DNA from: Hirundichthys speculiger
Taxonomy: Eukaryota; Chordata; Actinopteri; Beloniformes; Exocoetidae
Reading direction: 5' to 3'
NCBI GenBank assembly: GCA_018398805.1
Contig: JAGFBZ010000934.1
Span: 186,001 to 250,000, forward strand
DNA length: 64,000 nucleotides
Shown: positions 47,276 through 59,829 of the stretch, in pieces
Layout of the letters: the number at the start of each line of letters is the position of its first letter
How positions within the stretch are numbered: the stretch's first letter is position 1
Position numbers and translations under genes: made by a program
The notes under the pieces: model-generated
The model's database searches: none
Told to the model about the DNA's origin: nothing
What the model saw: the letters and a program-made list of their open reading frames with translations, nothing else

Positions 47276-48464
47276 CCAATAAATGAGTCAACAGAACAAC
47301 CGAGAAACTGTTTCGCTGACAAGAGATCTGACTGCTGAATTAGGACATCTTCTCTTTGACGTTCAGAAATGTGATTTAGTTTGATTTCAATTCAACTAAT
47401 CTGCTTAAATGCATTTAACAAGTCCAGTTTGAGCTGGACTAACTCAATCATTTATTTTTTTTCTAATCTAACACTTAAATACAGATTCCCGTCCTGGAGA
47501 TGGCAGGATGGCGGGGCTTATCTCCATGGGAACAGTCAAAAGACTTACAAACCAAAACCCACGTGTCGGCTCAGGGAGCGTGCGCGTGATGCGATAACAA
47601 TAAATGAGTCTGATCAAATGATCTTGAAAAGGAGTTGTGACAATTTTCTCCTTCTTGAGAGGGGGGACTGTGATTGGCCCAGGATGAAAAGAATTCTGTC
47701 TAAATTCTAAATATTTCAAATTATTTGAAAAGTTTCTCTTTTTTAACTTATGGTTCAGCTTCAGGGATCAAACTGTTTTATACTTTAAAAAAATTCTTTG
47801 ATGAGGCAGAAGGAAAAGTAAGATTACACACTATAGCAGTATTTTTCTTTGCTTCTTCTAAAATAATTGTTAATTTCATCATATTTTCTTATTTTGTGGC
47901 CACTGATCTCCTCCCACAGCTTCGTAAAGAGATTTACAGAGCTTCCGCTGGGAACCCGGCATCTTTCTGAGCATTCGGCACACATGGGTAACAAAATTAA
48001 TCGATCCAGTGAACAGCATAACACTGCTCACAAGAGAAAATAGGGCTTGTAAAGCAATAATTTTGTTGCAAACCCATTTACAGGGGGATTGTCACTCAAT
48101 GCATCTGCGTCAGTTCTTGAAACAGCACCATCCAGCTCTCAGTCTCACCACTTTGTGTTTTCATGTTCATTCCTCAACATGCAGCTTGACAGTGCGTCTC
48201 TCCTTATTTCCCTCAGAGGCGCCGGGTTCTGCACGCTTCAAGAACCGCCCTGCGCTGAGAAAACAGTAACCTGGGCGAACTTGTCTGTCAGTCAGAAAAA
48301 TAGACTCTTAGGAGATATTACACTTCTATACCTGGCTGCTCATTGACTTGGAGCCGTCAATCTGGATTCAGCTGCTACACATTTCATTCCAATTTTTCAC
48401 AGAAACGCTCACCCATCTTCTGTCTTCAATATACCGTTCTTGTCTTAACTGATAGAGACAAAGA
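47276..48464. other. Unassigned sequence
   Basis: No supported gene. Frames of about 80-110 codons on both strands overlap and lack motifs. Confidence 0.4.
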
Positions 48465-49232
48465 CAGGGTATATACAGCAATCTTTGAGTCAAATTTACT
48501 ACCATTTAATACCTTTTTTTTTACTACCTTCAGATTTTTTTTACAACCACCAGGACACCACGGGTCTGGTCTGCTCGTGCAGCTGCGGTGGTGTGGTCGT
48601 TGGTATAACACTAGCGCTAGTGCTAGCTGTTGAGGTGACTGACTGTTGCTGCCCACGACCGCGCATTCCCCTCATGTGTTTCTCCGACTTCATGTGCGAC
48701 CTGAGCGCATTAGCCCCCATCCAGTTAATATTTATGATTTTGAGGCATACTTTACAGTATGCCTCCGGTCGTTCCCGACGACAGGCCTTATCCAAACCTG
48801 AAAGCTTGGATCCCGGAGCCAGGATTGGGAAAACTTACATTTCCCCATTTCTAAACTTTTAGCCACCCGCTAGAATTGGAAGAAGAGATACTGGTTCACT
48901 AGCACTGCTTTCTGTCTCCACTTGGACTTAGCTAGGCAGGAAGATTTCAGATTTCTATCGACCAATGAATACAATGCTTTGATATGACGTCAATATCAAG
49001 TTCATATGACACATTCGTTTTTGAAGTAGCGGCGCAAGCAAGACAGGATTTATTTATTTTATTTTGCCTATTTCATCAAAATGAAACCAGTCATTGCCCA
49101 AAAGAAAAAAAATAACACCTATTCTTTAAAAATAATACCTTTTGACCAAATTTATCACTTTTTAAGGCCATTAAATTTAGCGTTTTTGATTTATCACTTT
49201 TTAATACTTTTTAAAACCCCGCGGAAACCCTG
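48465..49232 (-). mobile_element. Degenerate hAT-type element
   Basis: The right end AAAACCCCGCGGAAACCCTG is the complement of the CAGGGTTTCCGCGGGG-type terminus known from fish hAT elements. The left end CAGGGT is decayed. Subterminal copies of ATCACTTTTTAA and AATACCTTTT recur. No clear 8-bp duplication remains, so the limits are tentative. Confidence 0.5.
48541..48795 (-). pseudogene. Zinc-finger fragment of a hAT-type transposase
   Basis: An 84-codon minus-strand frame has YCKVCLK, then ALRSHMKSEKHM: a C-x2-C...H-x5-H finger such as occurs at the N-terminus of some hAT transposases. A serine/threonine-rich linker follows and the frame then stops. No catalytic region is present. It lies inside the degenerate hAT element, which supports a transposon origin. 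Confidence 0.5.
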
Positions 49233-50889
49233 AAAGAGATGACGTTATCAGTGTATTTACTTATGAAAAATATCAGCCTAATTAAATCCTGAAAAAAGCT
49301 ATAAAGTTTCACTGGAATCTTGCTGCTCTTCAACAGTCACAGCTATCGATTAAGGAGCAAGAAAGTTTGCAGGCAGGTCAAAGTAGTGAAGGAGTGAAGG
49401 CAGAATAAACACACGCTGAACTGGGTAAGGATTATTTTTGCATTATTCTGCAAGAAACTGTTGCCACAACAGTCAGTCTGTGGAGCATCAGCCCACAGGC
49501 TGTGCCATCCAAACCATTTTGTGATATTTGTTATGCCAAAGTATGGCTGCAAGAACAATCCCCAGAGAGTTTAATATGCACCAGGAGCTTTTACTGTTCA
49601 TACAAGGTTTGTTTAGTCCATCATTTGTGCCGTCGGCCTCTAAAGTTTGACCCTACTCCTGCCTGAAGTTCCTGACCTGCAGGTTTTAATGTTTTTTTTT
49701 TTGTATTTGGGTGGTGATTCATGTGTAGGATGAAGACTAGCTGTGATTAAGTAGTGTAACTGTATATAAAAAAAAACATGATTCATTTAGCATATCATAT
49801 AATGGCTGGGGAAGTGGTCAGCATAAACAAATAAAGGAGAACCCCAAAGGTTATCTGTAATAAAGCGGGATGTATTAGGTTTGTAATAGCTTTATCCAGC
49901 TTTCTAGAATACAGTGTGGTCGCTCTCAAAAAAAAACTTTTTTCAACATGGCTGATATTATTTTTAAAGGTTGATAAATAATGAGTATTCCAGAGTTAAT
50001 ACAGAGTTTCACAAACTCACTTACCATTAGGAATAACCAGGAGTATGTTAGAACTGCATATGAACGCAAAGGTATGTGATGTGTTCGTGTGCACCACTTG
50101 CAGTCAAAATACAAATAAAAGGGTTACCCGTCTCTTATAAGGCCTGATATCTTCTGCTGCACCTAAACCAGTCCACTCCACCAGAAACAACCTTTATCCA
50201 AAGGACTGCAAGACACTGACAGATAAAAGACAATTATACTGCTTCCATGGATTCAGCATATTTTTTATTGACTTGTCCAAAGATCACGAGGCACTAAGTC
50301 AGAATGTCTATAATCATTGATCCACCTCTCCGAAAATGTTTGCGCTGCCAAGCACATTACTAAGTTGATTAATACTGTAATTACAGTTAGTCTGTTACAA
50401 TTTAGTCTATTTTTCTTGCTCTGGCTCCCAAGAGTCCAGCTCTTTATGTGATGTAATGAAACTCTGTACCATTTCATAGTTCTATAAATCATAAATTAAA
50501 AGAGTAACCGTTGGATGCACTTAACTATGACGGTGAATATAGCCGATGACCCGCCCTGAGGGAAGAACGAGCACTCTTCAGATTCCTTTCTGTGTAACAT
50601 TAATGTAAGATAAATTTTTTTTTTTTAAGTAAAAATGAGTAAAATGACTACTAGTTTTATTTATATAAGCTTTGGAAAGATAAATCCTCCATAAACTAAA
50701 ATTAATTTCTTCTGCAGTGCAATCAAGCTTACTTTTGCCTTATCTGCACTCACGCGGCTTGAATAGATTATGATATTCTTTTATACTGAACATAGAATTG
50801 ATTGTAACTGCAGCCTCTCAGTCATTCATAAATGAAGAAAACAAGCCTCTGAGTAGTTCTGTATGATCCGTGTGAACCACACTGAACAT
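49233..50889. other. Unassigned sequence
   Basis: No supported gene or repeat. Confidence 0.4.
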
Positions 50890-51180
50890 AGACTGGAGCA
50901 GGCAATAGAGACGGGTCTCCCAGGAGCTCAGAGAGAAAAATCAAGATAAAAACATTAAAGCTGAAGGCTATAAGACCATTTCCAAGCAGCTTCATGTTCC
51001 TGCGAATACAGCTGCAAACATTATTAAGAGGTATAAGATCAATTGGCCTGCAGACAGCCTACCAGAACACAGGTAGCCCCAGGATGTAGACAAAGAACTG
51101 AAGGAAACATCCAAAAACATTAATGATGGAATCCAAGTTCAAGCAATGTCACTGTCTGACTGCAACATCTATCACCTTTT
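50890..51180 (+). pseudogene. Tc1-like transposase relic, N-terminal part
   Basis: Decayed reading: EGYKTISKQLHVPANTAANI then IKRYKINWPADSLPEH matches the first helix-turn-helix and linker of Tc1 transposases. Further on is a trace of the second domain (KELKETSKNINDGIQ). Stops and frameshifts throughout; no catalytic core and no terminal repeats. Confidence 0.75.
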
Positions 51181-52009
51181 AACAAAGAGCTCAGCGGATG
51201 CAGAGCCAGGAGGACTCGTGGAATAAATCATTTATTATAGTTGTGGCTTAATTTCAAACCACGAGAGTTATGAGATAATACGAGACCAGTTTGCTGAACT
51301 TAAAGTCTGCCTGCTGGAGAAGCCCAACCTGATTTCTGGGAGCGCCCCTGATTGCAAAGAGGCCTCTGTGTGGTCAGATCAATAGATTAGCTCTTACGAG
51401 ACTAATATTTCCTAACTGTGAAAATTGAGTAATATCACCAGCTCTGCTATAGGAGAGCTGTATTGATCGCGTGGTCAATATCAAAGAGCAAATATCAAAT
51501 GCTCTGCATAAAGGTCTGCAGTGATAGAATATCCTGTTTTTTGCGAACCATTTAAAAAGGGAGAGAAAACTCAATAGCAATCAAAGACTAATATCTATTT
51601 CCAGCAGTTCATATGCTCTATAATGCACAAATGTGCCCTTGCTTAAATATTAGGTTTCCAGTTTAATGTCGCAGCGCAATCACACTTCGATTTTTGAATT
51701 TCACCTTAAAAATGAATGAAAGATATGTTGAAGAAGCACATCACATTTGTACCTCGTACTTTCATTATTACACATTTTTATGATGTTTGCAGTTTCATTT
51801 GGATGTTTGAATTTGCCATATTCTAACAACATGGCCTACACTGAGAAACAGGCCCACAATGCACTGTGTGGAGCCTGCGTGCACAACATGGAGGATGCAG
51901 AAGAAGCACTAACGTTTGAGTTTATAGACGACGAGGCCGCGGTTGCTGAAATTCAGACACAGAAAAGAATTGAAAAGAAATATGATATGCACCATCTCCT
52001 TAATGTTTC

Positions 52010-52330
52010 TTACAGGTTTCTCCTGAGGTGGTGCGAGGTTGTGGTGGTTATTGCTGTCACCTCACTGTGAGACTGTTCCAGGTTCAAATCTTGGTCACGT
52101 TTTGTTTTTTGTTTTGTTTGTGTGTGTGTGTGTGTGGAATTTACATGGTCTCTGTGAGCATGTGTGCATCCCCCCCACCTTCCCAAAATTAAAAAAAAAA
52201 AAAAAAAAAACACATTAGGTTAAGCAGTGAATCAGAATTGGCCACAGGAGTTATGACTGTTTGCTGTGTCAGTGTTGCCCCGTGATGGACTTGGATCTGG
52301 TCAACAGTGCAGACTCACGGCTGATGAGAT
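52010..52330 (+). repeat. Degenerate SINE-like repeat with inserted (TG)n and A-run
   Basis: GGTGGTTATTGCTGTCACCT (A-box-like), CAGGTTCAAATCTTGG (B-box-like), GGAATTTACATGGTCTCTG and GTTGCCCCGTGATGGACTTG follow the order of the repeat at 37875. A (TG)n tract (about 52119-52136) and an A-run (52190-52210) have grown inside it. Confidence 0.65.
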
Positions 52331-53885
52331 CTGGACTCGGAGCACCATGGGAGGAGGTATGGAAGATGAAGGGATGTTTTGGCTGTCACAGCATTCATAA
52401 TCTAATTCTCATTGCAAAATTTTGAACAATAAACTGTACACTGGTATAGTTACAAAAATAACTTTAAGTGGTCCTCTTCCAGGAAGATGCCATTTTAAGG
52501 AATTGAAGGAAATCACATGATCTCTCTGAGTTAATGGCTCTCTGCTTACAGAGGTTTTTATTTCTCCCATGAGAGCTTAATTGGTCTTTTAACTACAGGC
52601 CTGTATAGGAAGTGGCCTGTTGTGGAGACAGTGGTCCTTTTATTAATACTCACTTTACTGGATACCAAGAACATCTCTTGGATTCATATCTGTAGTTGCC
52701 CTGTGTCTGCACTAAAATTTAAACAGCCTCGCTCTGCTTCCAACAGATTTATACAAAACCTTGACTCTCTTAGACTTATACATAGATTAAAAGGAATTGT
52801 TTTTCACTAAATTCTAGCCCAAAGTGCAGGTGCAGTAAATTTTTATGGTGTTCATAATTTTAATTCGGCACAATGACAGGAAGTAATTAACAATGAACAC
52901 AAGCTTCAGTTAAAGCTGATGGGGATGTTGTGAAATTCTTAGTTCTAGGTCATTAAAAAAAAAACAGTTTTTGATCAAATGATGGTGCAGTAAGAAAGGT
53001 TTTAGGATCTGAAGTTAATTTTTTATTAGTCTGTGGAAGGCTTCACTATATGCACCACATTTTATGACAAACTATCCAGTAGATGTTGATGGATCTTAGA
53101 TATAACTTTAGATGTAATGTTAAAGTTATAGCAGGGGGGGGGTTAGGGAAAGTCTTGGGATCTGTATAACGAAATAACAAATTCTCTCTCTAAAACCATA
53201 AATCTGTGCACCAAATTGTATGCCAAGGGTAGTTCAGTCAGTTAGCTCAAGCAATGATGAGTGCAAATGTTTCTTCATCATTATTATAACAAGTAATTTT
53301 ATGTTAACGAAGCTCTGACCTAATTAATCCCCACAGAGACTAATTGGGAGTGATGAAATATTAACCCCTGTCCTGAGATTCTCTGACTTGGATCCTATAA
53401 GTGGATGTTAGGATGGCGTTGTAATTCTTTGTGCAGTAGCAAACTTCATCATTGGTTGGCGAGGCAGAGATGGGCACTGTTTTACTTCTTTAAATAGACC
53501 ATTTAACTTGGTGGGTGAAACTGTAATGAGCTTAGAGTGCAGAAATATGCTGCTCAAACCACCTGCCTGAGCAAACATGCATCACACTTTTAAATGTTTT
53601 TCTCAATAAAAGGACGTGTACAACATCTTTCTAGTTAAAGTCAGGGAACTATGGAATTATATTGCATGTCATTCGTTTTGCAGTCATTATTTGTGAACCA
53701 CAGTAACAGACAAGAAAATGCTGAAATCTGAAGCATATACAACATTTGAATGGAGATCCACCTGAAGTCATAGTAGCGTCAGCCCATACGGAATAAATCA
53801 CTGAATGTCCAATCAATAAATATTCTAATGCTCACACTGTACTTTGTAATAAATCAACAATGGCCATAACAATGTTTTCTTTTTA
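52331..53885. other. Unassigned sequence, with one possible old repeat
   Basis: 53040-53230 resembles a widespread decayed fish repeat (ATTTTATGACAAACTATCCA; ACCAAATTGTATGCCAA), too worn to classify. No supported gene. Confidence 0.35.
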
Positions 53886-54446
53886 CACCCCCAATTTCAA
53901 AAAGGTTGGGATAATGTGTGAAGCATAAAAAAAAAACCCAAACAGGATGCAATGATCTGCAAATCTCATAAACCCATATATTATTCTCAGTAGACCATAA
54001 AGAACATACCAGATGTTGAAACTGACTTTGATGGCAGCACCACATCTTCACAAAGTTGGAACAGGGTGATGTTTACCATTGTGCATCATCCCCTCTTCTT
54101 TTAACAACTGTCTGTAAACATCTGGGAAGTGAGGAGACCAGCTGCTGGAGTTTTAGGAGAGAAATGTCCCATTCTTGTCTGATGCAGGATTCTAGCTTGT
54201 CATAGTTCTTGTTTCCAGTTTTTCATGGCTGAGACTGTAGATCACTTTTTACCTGGACAGGTGCACGTGCTTTTGTGCGATATGTGTTTTGTCTAGTGTA
54301 CTCTCCTGCTCTGTTAAAACAACAGTTCAACCTCTTGGTCATTTGTCATTGATCTGCAGAGATGTATGCATGACCCCTTTACATGCAATGTATATTAAAA
54401 TTCTCAAAAATATTGTTATGCCCAAGTCTTTATTTTTAAGTCTTGA

Positions 54447-54778
54447 TTCTTAGACCACCCTTGTTTTCTTCAGTTTCTTGTTCATTTTAATGCCTGGTAC
54501 AACTAAAGTTAATTGTTTTGGACAAACATAACGATAACCACAAAGATTGCTCATAAGAGTTTTATTTAGGAGCTGATATCTTACCATTTTCCATGGTTTT
54601 CTTGATTATAACCTAAATCACTTAAGTTTTTACATCAATAGCTATGGCGTTGTACTGCCAAAAACACTGCTTTTATGCATTCAGTGTTTTCTTTTCTGTC
54701 TGTTTTAGTCACATGATGACGTTTATGGTACCAGGTATTAAAATGAACAAGAAAGTGAAGACAAAATGGTGGTCTAAT
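54447..54778. mobile_element. Tc1/mariner-type MITE, second copy without outer ends
   Basis: Inverse copy of 32855-33220, nearly identical over about 320 bases (for example AGTTTTTACATCAATAGCTA). Both terminal repeats are shortened to about TTAGACCACC and TGGTGGTCTAA, so it should no longer be mobile. A block on its left part has also been lost or altered. Confidence 0.85.
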
Positions 54779-54784
54779 AAAGTC

Positions 54785-55135
54785 TCCAAGGACATGGGGA
54801 TCAGTGGACTGGGTGAGACCAATATGTCCTCCAGTGAAGGTCATATCCAGGGGTTTTGGAGCCCGTTCTTTGGCCAGAGCCTTCAGTAGCTTAAGCTTTA
54901 AGGGAGGGAGGAAGAGGAGAGCCATCCGCCGTACCACTGATGCAGCAGAGAGCCTTGAGATGGCTGAGGCTCGAAAGAGGAGAGCCATGGAGTCATTGTA
55001 GCCATCTGGACTCAACCTGGGGTCTGATAAGCCCCGCTTGGGTCACCTGGGTGAGGGTGTTGAAAGAATCGAAACACCTGATGACTCCAGGAACATCACT
55101 GAAGATGTGTCCAGATGCATCAGCAGATGTATTTT
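54785..55135 (+). repeat. Probable retroelement C-terminal and 3' fragment
   Basis: The plus-strand reading EARKRRAMESL, stop, then PSGLNLGSDKPRLGHLGEGV resembles the tail of a repeat common in fish genomes. The family is not certain. It fuses at about 55135 to the right end of the composite DNA transposon. Confidence 0.35.
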
Positions 55136-55339
55136 ACACAGATATATATATAGCACATCACCCTGTTCCAACATTTGAGATGTGTTGCTGCAATCAAAAT
55201 CAAAATGAGCAGATATTTTACATGAAATGGTAAAAGTGTCTCGGTTTCAGCTTCTGATATGTTCTTTATGTTCTACTGGCAATAAAATGTGTGTTTATGA
55301 GATCTCCAATTTTGGGGGGAATTGGAACTGTAAATCCTA

Positions 55340-56760
55340 ACCATTTGGAGGTGAGAGCTAAATAGAAAAGTGAGGAATTACCGGGGAGAAAGGTAAAAGG
55401 ACTGTGGATGTTGTAATGTTAGAGGAGTGTGATGGAGTCAGTGATGTAATCCCATTCAGTCTCCTCTACCCACAAAGAAGCACCCAGATGGTTGCACTCA
55501 AAAATGGACATATTTATGAAGAGAGAAGTTTCACATGGACGTCATCACATTGATAATGTTTTTTTTAAGTCCTTTTCTTTCATGATTCAGAGATGACCAA
55601 AAATGTATTATGAATCTGACTGAGCTTGTCAAATTTACCTCCGTGTATCACGTCTGTGTTTACTAGATGTACTTAACATGCAAGCGGTATGAAAAAACAT
55701 TACCAGGCTATATAGTGAAAAAAAAAAAAAAACATTCACATTTTTGCTTTTAATACCATGCAACAACAAATTTCTTTAATTTCAGGGACATGCTGCCCCA
55801 GCTTTGTCCTGGAAAAAACAGAAACAAAGCCATCTAAATGGTCCTGTGAACCTGTCAGCTGACTGTGAAAGTTGTTATTACTCAAAATGACAGCAGTGAC
55901 TAGTCACCTGTGAATCTAGCACTCCTTTTAAACATATGAATGTCCGGATTCATGCTGGCCGAGGCCTCCTGTGCAGGGACATGTTCAGATGCTCTCAAAG
56001 GTTGGGTGATGGGTTGCTTCCTGGATCACAAGGGCTTTGAAATGACAGCTCAGTGTTGCTTCTTTTTTCTTTTTTCTTTAAAACACATGGATAACCTTTG
56101 CCATATTCCAGTGTTATGTTTCCATTGCCTTGTGTAAGACTTGTTGTCTTCTTTTGACATGTTGTCTGCTTGCTATAGCTTCTCAAAGATATGTTTTGGC
56201 AGCAATAAGCATATTTATTTTTGTTGAGCGGTAACCTTTTGAGTTGATGCTTCCTTGGATGCAAACTCTGTTGGAAGCAGCTTTTGCTTTTCAGTCTTAC
56301 CTGGTAGCTTTCTGTAAATAGTAGTTTGTTTTCTGAACCTATACAGTCAAAGGCAGAAACATCCAACGAGGGATCCAAGAAAATATTAGTCCTGCTCCAC
56401 AGTTTTCATTTTCATCAGTATGTCTCAAAATTGTATGTTAAAAAAAGTAAATAAATAACCAATAATCTTTCAAATTAGCCTCATGAGGCCAGCTAGTTGG
56501 CCCACAATGGCGTGACATTTTTTTCCATCCTCTGATTGGATGGTCAAAGCGAAGCTTACGTCCACCAGGTATTTTTTTTTTTTTGATCACAATGGCTCAT
56601 GGAGAAGGAGGACGATTGAAATTGGTGTAAAAAATGATTAAAATTCCATTTTCAAGGAGAAGTATTTTAGAAAAGGTGGACAAAAAGCATTTTGTCATTA
56701 ATTTTAGACCAGCGCCTGTGAGCGGTACCGGTGGTTTACTGACTCTGAGGAACACTGGAA
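55340..56760. other. Unassigned sequence
   Basis: No supported gene or repeat. A-run at 55719-55734, T-run at about 56572-56584. Confidence 0.4.
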
Positions 56761-57018
56761 ATTACCGTATTTTCTGGACTATAAAGCGCACCTGAATATA
56801 AGCCACACCTATTAAAATATAAACGAAATATATATTTTGTCACATATAAGTCGCACCGGACTATAAGCCGCTGGTATCCAGGCTGAGAAATAAGATATTT
56901 ACATCGAAAGATTTTGTACCATAAGTGTTTATTCACCTGAATAAACCTGAACTGATTGTTTCTGAACAGTGCCTGTAACACGGCAGTAAAAGTGCTGATC
57001 AAACTAAACAGAAAAGTC

Positions 57019-58255
57019 ATTCAATTTCAATTCAATTCAATTCAATTTTATTTATATAGCGTCTGTTACAATGACAATTGTCTCTAGGCGCTTTACAGAG
57101 ACCCAGAGCATGACCCCCGAGCAAATATCATCAACTAAGATTATATAATTAAAACCAATCAATGATAATGGCAGGTAAAAAACTCCCACGTAGGGAGAAA
57201 AAAAAAAACCTTTATACCAAACAGTGGCAAGGAAAAACTCCACTTTAAGAGGAAGAAACCTTGAGCAGGACCTGGATCATATGGGGGGACCCTCCTGCCG
57301 AAGGCCAGCCGGTAGAGAAAGAAAAGAGGGGAGACAGGACAGAGAGAGGATGGAGGACGGAGAGAAGATGGAGGACAGAAAGGATGCAGGACAGAGAGAG
57401 GAGAGCACAGAAATGACTAAACACAATGACCATATAAATATAAACAGATGGAGGCAGCAGCACTGGGATGAGATGGCCAGAGGACCAGGTCGCCGATCAC
57501 CACGCCAGTCGGTACCCAAACACAAGTGGAGGAGAACCCCGGGATGGACAGAGGATGGAACTGCAAGTCAGCATGAAACCCAGGACACTCTGGCCTGCAA
57601 ATACACAAAGAGAAAAGGGGGCAGAAACAGCACAACAAACACAGGAAAGCAAAGAAAATGGAGCACAGTTTCAGTAACAGGGTGCTCCCAAATGATTATA
57701 AATGAGCTGGAGGAGGAGGAAGGGAGGAAGAAAGGGAAGAAAAAGGAGAAGAGCAGTGGAGACACCACTCAGCAGATCATGTTGGTGTCTCCCTGTAGCG
57801 TAGGCCTATAGCAGCATAACTATGACGAAGCTGTGATTAAGACGAGCTACTCTAGTCTTACTACTACAACTATAGTTATAACTATTAGCCCCTACACACT
57901 ATTGTTTAGACTAACTGTAGGCTTTACTGAACAGAAATGTTTTCAATTTAGTTTTAAAAATGGAGATAGTATCAGCCTCCTTAACCCAAACTGGTAGCTG
58001 GTTCCATAATAAAGGTGCCTGGTAGCAGAAGGCCCGTCCTCCAAACCTACTTTTAGATATTCTAGGAACGACGAGTAATCCTGCACTCTGAGAGCGGAGA
58101 GTTCTAGGAGCATAACATGCTATCAAGTCTTGTAAATAGCGCGGAGCTAGGCTATTAAGGGCCTTATATGCGAGAAGCAGAATTTTAAACTCAATTCTAA
58201 ATTTCACGGGAAGCCAATGGAGGGAGGCTAACACGGGAGAGATTGATGGTTGATG
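57019..58255 (-). mobile_element. 5'-truncated L2-type LINE, nested
   Basis: Minus strand: tail (AATTG)n at 57019-57048, a long purine-rich 3' UTR (57050-57905) and the ORF2 C-terminus (57911-58234). The 5' end is cut near 58255. The 3' end equals that at 45920-46013. Confidence 0.85.
57911..58234 (-). pseudogene. L2-type LINE ORF2 C-terminus
   Basis: The 107-codon frame reads LHWLPVKFRIEFKILLLAYK, then LAPRYLQDLI, LLVVPRISKSRFGGRAF and APLLWNQLP. This is the conserved tail that follows the RT in fish L2 elements. It is intact to its stop, but endonuclease and RT are missing through 5' truncation. Confidence 0.88.
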
Positions 58256-58730
58256 GTTTGATGGTTTTATTCATTTTCCTCCTGTACACTAAAACCAAGT
58301 TGCTTTATTTTTCCTCCTCCTGTGTACTGAAACCACCCCACACAGCAAAGACATCCAGAACAGACCCGCGAAACTGACCCGTATCAGGGTCCACTTGCAC
58401 TCAGTGCCGGATCCGCTTTGGAGCCGGATCGGGGACCTCATGGCTCCACGCTGCGTCCATCAAACCTTACCTCTGCGGCAGGTCCGCTCAGAACCCTGAA
58501 ATCTGCTGGGGAACCAACAAACAGACTGGACAAACTGATAAATCCAGGTGTGTCCGAGTAGCCACAATGGTCAGACACACCTGGATTAATCAGTTTGTCT
58601 AATAATAATAACAGGTATTGATGCTCACAAAATGAATGTAGAGTAGCATAGCCAACATAGGCTACTTAACAAAAACAGAATAGCCTTTAATTACTTGGTT
58701 TGTTTTTTGGTTTTTGCACTTCCTGCTAGA

Positions 58731-58743
58731 GCGCCCCCTGAGG
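58731..58743 (-). promoter_or_regulatory. CTCF-like motif
   Basis: On the minus strand CCTCAGGGGGCGC fits the CTCF core. It lies near the right end of the TA-flanked transposon. Confidence 0.4.
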
Positions 58744-59829
58744 GCTGAAGAAGAATTCATAGAAAAGCCACATCTCTGTATAAACCTCATGGTTTAAAGC
58801 GTCGGACAAAAGTAGCGGCTTATAGTCTGGAAAATACGGTATATTGCTGGGAATGCCTTATTTTTGCAAGTGATTGATTTGGGCTAATTTTAGTCGTCTG
58901 ACTAAGGCAACAGGGAGACATCAAGTGACGACGGGACAACTGCTGGCTGCGGTGCTTTTGAGAACATTGGGAGAAGCCAGAGTTGATCTCCAGCACAGAA
59001 AAACTGCGCAGAGAAAAGGAACTTCACAATGAAAAAGGTGAAGAAAAGGAGAAACTAAAAAACCTCATTGCATCATTTTTCTGGGTAAACAAGAACTTTC
59101 ATTCAGGGGACACGATGAAAGTGGTGGATCCACAAACAGAGGGAACCATGTGGAGCTTCTTTCTCACCCAGAGCAATACTGAATCCAAGTTTATATATTT
59201 TTTTGTAAGTACATGTTTTAATATAAATAGGGTTTTTACGCACAATACGTAACATAAAAGAACACTAACTTAAACAACTGACCTAACAAAATGAGACAAA
59301 GGGGAACTTAAATAGTGGCTGATCACAGAAAATGAACAGAAGCTAACACATTCAAGCCCATTTCCCCTCATGGCATCACAGGCAGTGGTTTGATCCACTT
59401 TGTTGGCAGTCTCTAGGCTTTCTCCATCCTTGTCCCACAGGAGAGATGCAACTGACATTGAAAATAACCCAAAACAAAAGAAAATTTACTATTTATCTCA
59501 ACATGACAGTGTAAACAAACACCCGCACTTTACTCAAGCACTACATGTACTACAAATACTAAAGTCAAAACAAATCTGTTTTTGTGTAACATAGACCACA
59601 GACAAACATGACGAATGTAGCTGTATGGATGTTGCCTAACTGCCTTTGTGATGGACATGACCATCACAATCCCATAATATTTTCACCCACTGAGAAACCC
59701 AACGACAGTCACATCCCTCCCACAGCTCGGTATTGTGACAGATCCATCCTTTTGTATATTGACCTTAAACTGGTGCTTGAGTTGTCTCTCTAATCCATTC
59801 CAGAATTTAACACCACACACAGACACACA

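Larger units (their letters stand above)
53886..55330. mobile_element. Composite TA-flanked DNA transposon, interior replaced
   Basis: The left end CACCCCCAATTTCAAAAAGG and the complement of the right end CAGTTCCAATTCC are imperfect terminal repeats next to TA (53884-53885; 55331-55332). The left subterminal part has AAACATCTGGGAAGTGAGGA, and the right one has GAGATGTGTTGCTGCAATCA; both are hallmarks of a common fish TA-targeting family. In between lie a copy of the 366-bp MITE (54447-54778) and a LINE-like stretch (54785-55135). No transposase of its own remains. Confidence 0.65.
56765..58839. mobile_element. TA-flanked DNA transposon with a nested L2 3' end
   Basis: Ends CCGTATTTTCTGGACTATA and the complement of CCGTATTTTCCAGACTATA (17 of 19 equal) are flanked by TA. 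Subterminal repeats of the form ACTATAAGCCGC (56871-56882) and AGCGGCTTATAGTCTGG (right end) continue the symmetry. This is a widespread vertebrate family; no transposase is present. About 1.2 kb of an L2-type LINE (57019-58255) lies inside. Confidence 0.75.

Noticed and set aside
57224..57811. 195-codon plus-strand frame rich in R, K, E and G
   Set aside because: It lies antisense to the purine-rich 3' UTR of an L2 LINE; no protein features.
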